From: LMUY01 sp964246185
Lineage (GTDB): Bacteria; Pseudomonadota; Alphaproteobacteria; Acetobacterales; Acetobacteraceae
DNA length: 64,000 nt
Direction: 5' to 3'
Assembly (NCBI GenBank): GCA_964246185.1
Contig: CAXTPP010000001.1
Coordinates: 1-64,000 of the forward strand
Part shown: positions 36,928-44,218 of the stretch, piece after piece
Position numbering within the stretch: position 1 is the stretch's first letter
Layout: each line of letters opens with the position of its first letter
The notes under the pieces: generated by a model
The model's database searches: none
What the model saw: only the letters and a program-made list of their open reading frames with translations
What the model was told of the DNA's origin: nothing
Made by a program: the position numbers and the translations under genes

Positions 36928-38273
36928 CAGACGATCTTCCGCACGGCATCCACCACCCATTGCGGCTGCGGCAAAGCGAGCTTCTCCAGGTTGGCCGCAT
37001 AGGGCAGCGGCACGTCCAACCCAGCCACCCGCACGGGCGGCGCGTCCAGCCAGTCAAAACAGTTCTCGGTGACCTGCATCGCGATCTCGGCGCCGATGCC
37101 TGCGAAAGCCCAGCCCTCCTCCACGCACACGACATGGTTGGTTTTCTTCACGCTTGCCACGATCGTCGCGGTGTCCAGCGGGCGCAGCGAGCGCAGGTTG
37201 ATCACCTCCGCCTCAATGCCTTGCTCGGCCAACATCTCCGCCGCCTTCACCGCCACGCCGACCATGACGGAAAACGCGACGATGGTGACGTGCTGGCCCG
37301 GCCGCTCCACCTTTGCGCGGCCGATCGGCAGGGTGAAGTCCTCATCGGTTGGGCACTCGAAAGTCTGGCCGTAGAGGATCTCGTTCTCCAGAAACACCAC
37401 CGGGTTCGGGTCCCGGATGGCGGTGCGCAGCAGCCCCTTGGCGTCCGCAGCGGACCAGGGGGCCACGACCTTGAGCCCTGGCACATGCGCATACCAGCTG
37501 GCGTAGCATTGGCTATGCTGCGCAGCGACGCGGCTGGCGGCCCCGTTCGGCCCGCGGAACACGATCGGGCAACCCATCTGCCCGCCTGACATGTATAGCG
37601 TCTTGGCGGCCGAGTTGATGATCTGGTCGATCGCCTGCATGGCGAAGTTGAAGGTCATGAACTCCACGATCGGATGCAGCCCGGCCATCGCAGCGCCCAC
37701 CGCCATGCCGGTGAAACCGTGCTCGGTGATCGGCGTGTCGATGATGCGGCGCGGGCCGAACTCGTCCAGCAAGCCCTGGCTGATCTTGTAAGCGCCTTGA
37801 TATTGCGCGACTTCCTCGCCCATCAAAAACACCGCCGGGTCCCGGCGCAGCTCCAGCGCCATGGCATCCCGCAGCGCATCGCGCACTGTGGTGGGTGCGG
37901 TCGGCCCCCAATCCTTCTCAAGCGCGGCAACGGCCATCGCGGGTATGGCGTGAGAGGCAACCTGCTCCGGCCGCTTCGGCTCCAGTTTCTGCGGCGCTTC
38001 CTTTGTGGGCTTCTCCACCGCGGCCTCGCCGCCCTCGCCGCCCAGTTCGGCGATCGGCGTGTTGACCGCCACGCCTTCCGTGCCTTCCTCGACCAAGATG
38101 CGGGCCAGCGTGCCTTCGTCCACGGCCTCCACCTCCATGGTGGCCTTGTCTGTCTCGATCTCGGCAATCACGTCTCCGGCGCGCACATCCTCGCCGACCT
38201 TCTTGAGCCAGCGGGCCAGCTTGCCCTCCGTCATGGTTGGGGACAGCGCCGGCATCAGCACCTGGGTGGACAT
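36927..38273 (-). CDS. pdhB: Pyruvate dehydrogenase E1 beta subunit with N-terminal lipoyl domain
   Basis: A 448-residue protein. Residues 1-80 are a lipoyl domain almost identical in pattern to that of E2 (VLMPALSPTMTEGKLARWLKK, ETDKATMEVEAVDEGTLARI). After a linker the E1-beta fold starts near 125 (TTVRDALRDAMALELRRD) and runs to the transketolase C-terminal domain. Together with E1-alpha it decarboxylates pyruvate with thiamine diphosphate. Lipoylated E1-beta is known from several alphaproteobacteria. It starts six bases after pdhA. Confidence 0.95.
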   Translation of the reverse strand: MSTQVLMPALSPTMTEGKLARWLKKVGEDVRAGDVIAEIETDKATMEVEAVDEGTLARILVEEGTEGVAVNTPIAELGGEGGEAAVEKPTKEAPQKLEPKRPEQVASHAIPAMAVAALEKDWGPTAPTTVRDALRDAMALELRRDPAVFLMGEEVAQYQGAYKISQGLLDEFGPRRIIDTPITEHGFTGMAVGAAMAGLHPIVEFMTFNFAMQAIDQIINSAAKTLYMSGGQMGCPIVFRGPNGAASRVAAQHSQCYASWYAHVPGLKVVAPWSAADAKGLLRTAIRDPNPVVFLENEILYGQTFECPTDEDFTLPIGRAKVERPGQHVTIVAFSVMVGVAVKAAEMLAEQGIEAEVINLRSLRPLDTATIVASVKKTNHVVCVEEGWAFAGIGAEIAMQVTENCFDWLDAPPVRVAGLDVPLPYAANLEKLALPQPQWVVDAVRKIV

Positions 38274-38279
38274 TCGGGC

Positions 38280-39299
38280 TCAGGCCTCCAACAACACGTC
38301 GGTCCACAATTCGCTTTCGGCGGGCTCCGGGCTGACCTGGGCGAACTCTGCCGCCTCCGCAATCCGTGCCTTGATCGCGGTGTCGACCTGCTTCAGCGCG
38401 TCCTCGTCCATGCCGAGTTCCAGCAGCTGGTGCCGGGCGTGTTCAATGCAGTCGCGCTCACCGCGCATCTTCTGGATTTCCTCCCGTGTGCGGTACTTGC
38501 CGGGATCGGACATCGAGTGACCACGATAACGGTAAGTCTTCATCTCCAGCAGGAACGGCCCGTTGCCGGCACGGCAATGCGCCACCGCCATTTCGGCCGC
38601 CTGCCGCACCGCCTGCACGTCCATGCCGTCCACGGCAGCGCTGGCCATGCTCCAGGGCGAGCCATTGTGCGACAAGTCTCGCGAAGCCGTAGCCCGTTCG
38701 ACGCTGGTGCCCATGCCATACATGTTGTTCTCGATGACATAGATGCACGGCAGCTTCATCAAAGCGGCCAGGTTAAAGCTTTCGAACACCTGGCCCTGGT
38801 TGGCAGCGCCGTCGCCGAAATACGTCACGCATACCGCGTCGTTCTCGCGATACCAGTTAGCGAAGGCCAAGCCGGTGCCCAAGCTTACCTGCGCTCCCAC
38901 GATGCCGTGCCCGCCAAAGAAGTTCTTCTCACGGCTGAACATGTGCATGGAGCCGCCCTTGCCTTTGGAGTAGCCCCCCGAACGCCCTGTCAGTTCCGCC
39001 ATCACGCCGCGCGGCTCCATGCCGGTTGCCAGCATGTGGCCGTGGTCGCGGTAGGAGGTGATAACCTCGTCACCCTCCTTGAGCGCGCCCTGCATGCCGA
39101 CAACGACAGCTTCCTGCCCTATGTACAAGTGGCAGAAGCCGCCAATCAGCCCCATGCCGTAGAGCTGCCCCGCTTTCTCCTCAAAACGGCGGATCAGCAG
39201 CATGTCGCCGTATGCGCGAAGCAAGTCGTTTTGCGGCATAAAGGTATTGAGGCGAGCAGCCTGGTCGCCGTGCGTAACGTCTTGGGCAGCTTGCGCCAT
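38280..39299 (-). CDS. pdhA: Pyruvate dehydrogenase E1 alpha subunit
   Basis: A 339-residue E1-alpha. The thiamine-diphosphate motif runs from GDGAANQGQVFESF to ENNMYGMGT at about 170-205. The phosphorylation-loop-like stretch YRYRGHSMSDPGKYRTREE is also present. It has GGAGG eight bases before the ATG and is the first gene of the pdhA-pdhB-pdhC-lpdA operon. It supplies acetyl-CoA to the TCA cycle. Confidence 0.96.
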   Translation of the reverse strand: MAQAAQDVTHGDQAARLNTFMPQNDLLRAYGDMLLIRRFEEKAGQLYGMGLIGGFCHLYIGQEAVVVGMQGALKEGDEVITSYRDHGHMLATGMEPRGVMAELTGRSGGYSKGKGGSMHMFSREKNFFGGHGIVGAQVSLGTGLAFANWYRENDAVCVTYFGDGAANQGQVFESFNLAALMKLPCIYVIENNMYGMGTSVERATASRDLSHNGSPWSMASAAVDGMDVQAVRQAAEMAVAHCRAGNGPFLLEMKTYRYRGHSMSDPGKYRTREEIQKMRGERDCIEHARHQLLELGMDEDALKQVDTAIKARIAEAAEFAQVSPEPAESELWTDVLLEA

Positions 39300-39428
39300 A
39301 AAAATCGCCTCCGGTCATGCCTTCTTCAGGTAGCGCCGCCTTGGTGCAGCGGCAAGGGAGCGCGACTCGCTACTGTGCAATGCGAAGATAGCTGCTCATC
39401 CTGCTGCAAACGTGCTAACTCGGCTGGA

Positions 39429-39584
39429 ATGCCAAACGCGCCACCACCATCTCGTTTGATCCCGTTTTTAGTGTTTGGCGGCATCATCGTGCTAGCGCTA
39501 TTGGCGTGGCAGCTGTTTCCAACTCTTCAGGCCTGGGTAGCAAACCAGAATTGCGTGGCAACTGGACGCACCAACTGCGACTAA
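39429..39584 (+). CDS. Small single-helix membrane protein of unknown function
   Basis: A 51-residue reading frame with one membrane helix (LIPFLVFGGIIVLALLAW) and a short soluble tail with two cysteines (NQNCVATGRTNCD). The composition is protein-like and the hydrophobic block is clean. Small proteins of this form, with a Cys-x7-Cys end, are plausible in alphaproteobacteria, but I cannot name a family. It diverges from pdhA. The ribosome site is weak (GCTGGA). Confidence 0.5.
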   Translation: MPNAPPPSRLIPFLVFGGIIVLALLAWQLFPTLQAWVANQNCVATGRTNCD

Positions 39585-39667
39585 TACTGCACATAACGAG
39601 AGTGACGATCTATTTCAGCATAGATGCGCATTCGGTTATGAAAACGTCCATCAAAACCTGGAGACTT

Positions 39668-40470
39668 CTAACCAGAGATATTTCTGACCTTTTTGGCGTG
39701 GGCGGCGTAGGTTTTTGGGTCTTGCAGGTGGTGCAGCAGGCGCAGTGACAGGTCCACCATGGTGCGGCACTTGGAGACGACTTTGGTGCGGCGGCGGAAG
39801 CGCGCGAGGTCGTGCCGCACGTTGCTGTTGTCCTGCTCGATCGGGAAGGTCAGGTCCTTGCCGGTGAACAACTGGCCCGGCAGGACCACCCGGCGATAGC
39901 CCTCCCAGTCGTCGGTCACGAACGTCTTGCCAGCTGGCCTCACCTTGCCGATCAGCCGGCGGCAGGTTGCATCACCTCCACCCAGAACCATCGCGCAGCG
40001 ATCCTCCGGCGGGATGCCAGCGAAGCTGACAGAGGCCACGGCGCGCCGCTGATCCACGTCATAGCCGCGCCAAGCCCACAGCTTGGCAGACTTTTTTCAG
40101 GCAGGGCCACATCTCGTCCACCTCCACCGTCACCACGGCGGCCGAGACCTCCGGCTCCGACAGCGACGCAGCTTGCGCGCGCACCCGTTTCAGCGCCGCC
40201 ACATCGCTCACGCCCAGCAGTCGGCCAATGGCGCTGAGGCCCATGCCCCATGCCATGCAGCAGCACCGCCAGCGCCTTCATGGCAGCCGGCTTGCCGCGC
40301 AAAGGCGTGTCAGTGAAGTTGCAGCCGCACGCCCGACAAACGGGAGCGCTGATACCCCCGCACCCGGCCGCTCTCGGCATAGTCCGAAGCCCCGCACCGC
40401 TTGCAACACAACGCATCCAACAGCAGCCGCAGCCCCCACAAACACAGGCCAACAGCTTGCCACAAGCCAC
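39668..40470 (-). mobile_element. IS1-family transposase remnant, multiply frame-shifted
   Basis: Pieces in different frames add up to an IS1-type transposase. They are the zinc-binding N-terminus (VCRACGCNFTDTPLRGKPAAMKAL), a helix-turn-helix (GMGLSAIGRLLGVSDVAALKRVR), EVDEMWPCLKK, and then in another frame KTFVTDDWEGYRRVVLPGQL and PIEQDNSNVRHDLARFRRRT, followed by MVDLSLRLLHHLQDP. At least two frame shifts (near 40090 and 40250-40330) exceed the single programmed shift of real IS1, so the copy is dead. Confidence 0.85.
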
Positions 40471-40494
40471 CCCTTAGCCCAAATCAGAACTCTC

Positions 40495-40562
40495 CGGCAT
40501 TGATACTCTATTGCAAAACCGAACTGACGGCACGGCGGCGGGATGTCTTGCTGCTCCGCTAA
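40495..40562 (+). repeat. 68-bp direct repeat, right copy
   Basis: It begins CGGCATTGATACTCTATTGC and ends TGTCTTGCTGCTCCGCTAA. It matches 33345-33412 at 61 of 68 positions in the same orientation. It lies 25 bases beyond the IS1-like remnant. Together with the left copy it encloses the pdh operon. Confidence 0.85.
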
Positions 40563-40749
40563 AGCTAAGCCCGCCTCCTGCAACTGGGCTAAGCGCGGGC
40601 ATCGGCCACGTCGCCTGCGGCCGGTGATTCCGAGTTGACCCGGCTGCTTCAAAGCCCATACCGTTCGGCATGAAGGCGGCAACCATCAGCAGCGAGCTCG
40701 GCAGGATGACGCCAGACCCCGCCCGGCGCAGGCAAGGCATCGCGGCGTG

Positions 40750-41595
40750 ATGGACCGGCGCGCGTTCCTGGCCGCACTGGCCGCGCTGCCCGCTGCCGCC
40801 GCGGCGCAAACGGCGCGGCTCGCCTTCACCGGCATCCCGGACCAGGACGAGACCCGGCTGGTCGAGCGCTTCGGCCGGGTCGCCGACTATTTGCAGGACC
40901 AGCTTGGCCTGCCCGTCACCTATGTGCCAGTGAAAAGCTACCCAGCCGCGGTTACCGCCTTCACCAACGGCCAGGTGCAGCTGGGTTGGTTCGGCGGCTT
41001 TACCGGCGTGCAAGCGCGGCGGGCGACGCCGGGGTCGGACGCCATCGCGCAGGGGGTGGAGGACGACCACTTCAAGAGCCTGTTCATCGCCAACGCCCGC
41101 AGCGGGATCGCGCCCGGCGCCAGCTTTCCCGCCGCCATCGCCGGACGCTCGTTCAGCTTCGGCGCGCGGGCGTCCACATCCGGCCGGGTGATGCCCGAGT
41201 ACTACATCCGCAAGCAGTTCGGCCGTGCGCCGGACCAGGTGTTCTCCCGTGTCGGCTTCTCCGGCGACCATACCCGCACGCTGCAGCTGGTGCAGTCCGG
41301 CGCCTACGAGGCGGGCGCCATGGACTACACCGTGTTCGACCTGGAGCGGCAGGCGGGCCGGGTCGATCCGGCGCAGGTTTCGGTAATCTGGGAAACGCCG
41401 CCGTTCCCCGACTACAACTGGACGGTGCGCGCCGGCGTGGACGCGGCGTTGCGGCAGCGGCTCCAGGCGGCGCTCATCGCCTGCCGTGACCCGGCGATCC
41501 TGCAGCCCTTCGGCCGCTCCGGCTTCATCGCCGCCGCCAACGCCGATTACGCGCCGATCGAACAGGTCGCCGAGGCCGCGGGCCTGCTCGACTAG
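40750..41595 (+). CDS. Phosphonate/phosphite-type ABC transporter binding protein (PhnD-like)
   Basis: A 281-residue periplasmic binding protein of the PhnD/SsuA-related group. It has a short twin-arginine-like signal (DRRAFLAALAALPAAAAAQ). PhnD-type features are RVADYLQDQLGLPVTYVPVKSYPAAVTAFTNGQVQLGWFGG (split over 45-85) and the stretch SRVGFSGDHTRTLQLVQSGAYEAGAMDYTV. The true ligand could be phosphonate, phosphite or another oxyanion. ATG 40750 is preferred to the GTG one codon before. First of three co-oriented transporter genes. Confidence 0.85.
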   Translation: MDRRAFLAALAALPAAAAAQTARLAFTGIPDQDETRLVERFGRVADYLQDQLGLPVTYVPVKSYPAAVTAFTNGQVQLGWFGGFTGVQARRATPGSDAIAQGVEDDHFKSLFIANARSGIAPGASFPAAIAGRSFSFGARASTSGRVMPEYYIRKQFGRAPDQVFSRVGFSGDHTRTLQLVQSGAYEAGAMDYTVFDLERQAGRVDPAQVSVIWETPPFPDYNWTVRAGVDAALRQRLQAALIACRDPAILQPFGRSGFIAAANADYAPIEQVAEAAGLLD

Positions 41596-41597
41596 AC

Positions 41598-42254
41598 TTG
41601 TCCGTACTCCTGGAACTGCGGGCCGCCAGCGCCGGGTATGGCGGCCGGCCGGTGCTCGACGGCATCGACCTCGTGCTGCGCCGGGGCGAGCGGGTGGCGG
41701 TGCTGGGCCGGTCCGGCGCGGGAAAATCGACTCTGCTGGGCCTGTTGCACGAGCGGCTCGCCGGGGAGGCGGCGCTGGTGCCGCAGGCCGCGGCCCTGGT
41801 CCGCTCGCTAAGCGTGTTCCACAACGTCTACATGGGCCGGCTCGACCGTCACTCGGCGCTGCGGAACCTGCGCGTCCTGGCCTGGCCGCTCGCGTCCGAG
41901 CGGGCGGAGATCGCGGCTGTGCTGGCGATGGTGGACCTGGCCGACCAGCTGATGGCCCAGGCGGGCGCGCTGTCCGGCGGGCAGCAGCAGCGCGTCTCGG
42001 TGGCCCGGGCGCTCTATGACGGCCGCCCCGTGGTGATCGGCGACGAACCGGTCTCCGCGCTGGATCGGGTGCAGGGGGCCGCGGTGCTGCAGCGCATGGC
42101 CGAGCGGCATGAGACGATGGTGCTGGCGCTGCACGACGTGCCGCTGGCGCTCGAATACGCCGCGCGCATCCTGGTGCTGGAAGGCGGCCGGCTGGTGCTG
42201 GACCGGCCGGCGAGGGACTGCTCCGCCGCGGAGCTGACGTCCTATTACCGCTGA
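41598..42254 (+). CDS. Phosphonate-type ABC transporter ATP-binding protein (PhnC-like)
   Basis: A 218-residue ATPase with Walker A GRSGAGKST, signature LSGGQQQRV, Walker B PVVIGDEPVSAL and the switch His (LALHDVPLAL). It is slightly shorter than usual PhnC. It begins at a TTG three bases after the binding-protein stop; no ATG or GTG fits. Confidence 0.87.
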   Translation: MSVLLELRAASAGYGGRPVLDGIDLVLRRGERVAVLGRSGAGKSTLLGLLHERLAGEAALVPQAAALVRSLSVFHNVYMGRLDRHSALRNLRVLAWPLASERAEIAAVLAMVDLADQLMAQAGALSGGQQQRVSVARALYDGRPVVIGDEPVSALDRVQGAAVLQRMAERHETMVLALHDVPLALEYAARILVLEGGRLVLDRPARDCSAAELTSYYR

Positions 42255-42294
42255 GCGCCGCCGGCTGGGCTACACGGCGGCCAGCCTGGCGTTC

Positions 42295-43818
42295 GTGCTG
42301 GTCGCCATCGCCTGCGCCTGGTTGGGGGATTTCAGCGTCACCACGCTCAACCCTTGGGCGGAGCTGGGCCGGGTGGCGCGCGGGGCGCTGCATCCGGACA
42401 TCCTGGCGGTGACCCTGTCGAGCGTCGTGCTGACCGTCGCCTTCGCCGTGCTGGGCGTCTCGGGCGGGGCCTCGGCCGGGTTCGCGCTGTCGCTGGCCTA
42501 TGGGCAGTCGCGGACGGTGCGGCTGGGCTGCGCCGCACTGCGCTCGGTGCACGAGCTGTTCTGGGCGCTGCTGCTGATGCAGGTGTTCGGGCCGTCGCCG
42601 CTGGCCGGGCTGCTGGCGATCGGCATCCCCTACGCCGGCATCTTCGCCAAGGTGTTCGCCGAGATGATCGAGGAAGCGGACCTCACAGCCGACCGCGTGC
42701 TGCCGCCCGGCACCGGCGCCGTGTCCCGCTTCGCCTATGCCCGGATGCCGGAGCTGTCCGTCCCGATCCGCACCTATCTGCTCTACCGCCTGGAATGCGG
42801 CCTGCGCTCCAGCTTGGTGCTCGGCTTCATCGGCTTACCGACCATGGGATTCGAGCTGGAGAGCTATTTCCGGCAGGGCCACTATGGGGAGGCCGCCGGG
42901 TTCGTGGCCGTGTTCTACGCCTTGATCGCCACCCGCCGCCTGTGGGCCAGGCCGGTCACGCTGCCCTTTCTGGCGGCGGGCAGCGCCGCCGCGTTGTGGC
43001 TGCTCACCGCGCCGGTCACCGGCGGGTCCGTCTGGACGGCGTTGGGCCGCTTCCTGGGGCATGACGTGGTGCCCCGCCCGTTGCGCGGCGCGAACCTGCT
43101 GGACCCGGCGACGTGGACCGCGTTCAGCGGCTGGCTGTGGCCCATCCTGCGCTGGCAGGCCGCACCCGGCGTGGTGAACACGCTGATCGTGTCGCAAGTC
43201 GCACTGGTCGCCACGGCGGTGATGGCGTTGCTGCTGTTCCCCCTTACCTGCCGCCGCTTCGCCGGCGTCGCCGGCGGACCGGCGACGCGGGCGCTGCTGG
43301 TCGTGCTGCGCTCCACGCCCGACTACATGGTGGCCTACGTGCTGCTGCAGCTGCTCGGCCCGTCCATGCTGCCGGCGGTGATCGCGCTCACGCTGCACAA
43401 TGGCGGCATCATCGCCACGCTGCTGGGCCGGCAAGCCGATGCGCTGGCCTACCGTGCCGACGCGCCGCACGGCACGGATTTATACTTCTACGAGACGCTG
43501 CCGCGGCTGTATGGCCAGTTCCTCGCCTATGCGCTTTACCGGTGGGAGATCATGGTGCGGGAAAGCGCCATCTTCGGCATCCTGGGCGTGCGCACGCTCG
43601 GCTACCATGTGGATGCCGCGATCTCCGAGCTACGGCTCGACGTGGCCGTGGTGCTGCTCGTGGCGACGGGCGCGCTCTCGATCGGGGTGGACGCGCTGTC
43701 CCGCGCGCTCAGGCGGCGGCTGCGCGTGGCAAGGCGGGCGTCGCCGAGCTACCCAGTCAATCCTCTTCCCGCCGCAGCAGCGCGTCATCCACCTGCTGCA
43801 GCAGCAGGTCGAACGTGA
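42295..43818 (+). CDS. Fused double permease of the phosphonate-type ABC transporter (PhnE-PhnE)
   Basis: A protein of at least 507 residues with two binding-protein-dependent permease domains in tandem. The EAA-like loops are GIFAKVFAEMIEEADLTADRVLPPG near 120 and NGGIIATLLGRQADALAYRADAPHG near 370. Usual PhnE subunits have one domain of about 270 residues. The GTG at 42295 cuts the first helix short. The same frame is open upstream to 42238 (ERRRLGYTAASLAFV), so the real start may be a rare codon such as ATT 42244. The last 21 codons overlap the end of the response-regulator gene on the other strand. Confidence 0.82.
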   Translation: MLVAIACAWLGDFSVTTLNPWAELGRVARGALHPDILAVTLSSVVLTVAFAVLGVSGGASAGFALSLAYGQSRTVRLGCAALRSVHELFWALLLMQVFGPSPLAGLLAIGIPYAGIFAKVFAEMIEEADLTADRVLPPGTGAVSRFAYARMPELSVPIRTYLLYRLECGLRSSLVLGFIGLPTMGFELESYFRQGHYGEAAGFVAVFYALIATRRLWARPVTLPFLAAGSAAALWLLTAPVTGGSVWTALGRFLGHDVVPRPLRGANLLDPATWTAFSGWLWPILRWQAAPGVVNTLIVSQVALVATAVMALLLFPLTCRRFAGVAGGPATRALLVVLRSTPDYMVAYVLLQLLGPSMLPAVIALTLHNGGIIATLLGRQADALAYRADAPHGTDLYFYETLPRLYGQFLAYALYRWEIMVRESAIFGILGVRTLGYHVDAAISELRLDVAVVLLVATGALSIGVDALSRALRRRLRVARRASPSYPVNPLPAAAARHPPAAAAGRT

Positions 43819-44128
43819 CCGGCTTGGGGTGGTAGTCGTCGCAGCCGGCTTCCAGCGCGCGGGCACGGTCCCCGGCCATGGCATGCGCCGTCAGCGCGAT
43901 GATCGGGATCGGGTTCGCTTCCGCCCGCAGCGTGCGCGCCACCGTCCAGCCGTCCATCACCGGCAGGTTCATGTCCAGCAGCACCAGGTCGGGCCCTTCC
44001 GCCGCCACCTGGCTCAGCGCCTGCTTGCCGTCATGGGCCAGCACGACATCGAACCCGCGCCGGCGCAGCCGCCGGGACAGGAAATCCCAGAGTTCTTCAT
44101 GGTCCTCGACGAGCAGGAGCTTGGTCAC
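43757..44128 (-). CDS. Single-domain response regulator (CheY-like receiver)
   Basis: A 123-residue receiver with no output domain. The acidic pocket is VEDHE near residue 8, phospho-acceptor Asp52 (LVLLDMNLPVMDG), Thr80 (IIALTAHAM) and Lys102 (HPKPV). It starts at a GTG; the longer open frame upstream is a shadow of the membrane-protein gene on the other strand. The cognate kinase is not in the window. The form resembles receivers that act in hybrid-kinase relays. Confidence 0.88.
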   Translation of the reverse strand: MTKLLLVEDHEELWDFLSRRLRRRGFDVVLAHDGKQALSQVAAEGPDLVLLDMNLPVMDGWTVARTLRAEANPIPIIALTAHAMAGDRARALEAGCDDYHPKPVTFDLLLQQVDDALLRREED

Positions 44129-44218
44129 GCGCGCAGCCTCGCTGGTTGGCAGCCGTACTAGCGACGCTTGGCAGGGCCGTCTAGTTTCCCTCTCTGGCCG
44201 TTTGGAGGCAGCACGCCC

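Noticed and set aside
37674..39584. A 636-codon plus-strand frame opposite pdhB and pdhA
   Set aside because: The strand opposite holds two certain genes. Only the last 51 codons, beyond pdhA, have the look of a separate small protein.
41598..42254. Naming the transporter genes phnC/phnD/phnE
   Set aside because: The family also imports phosphite and other compounds, and no phosphonate catabolic genes are present, so no symbol was assigned.
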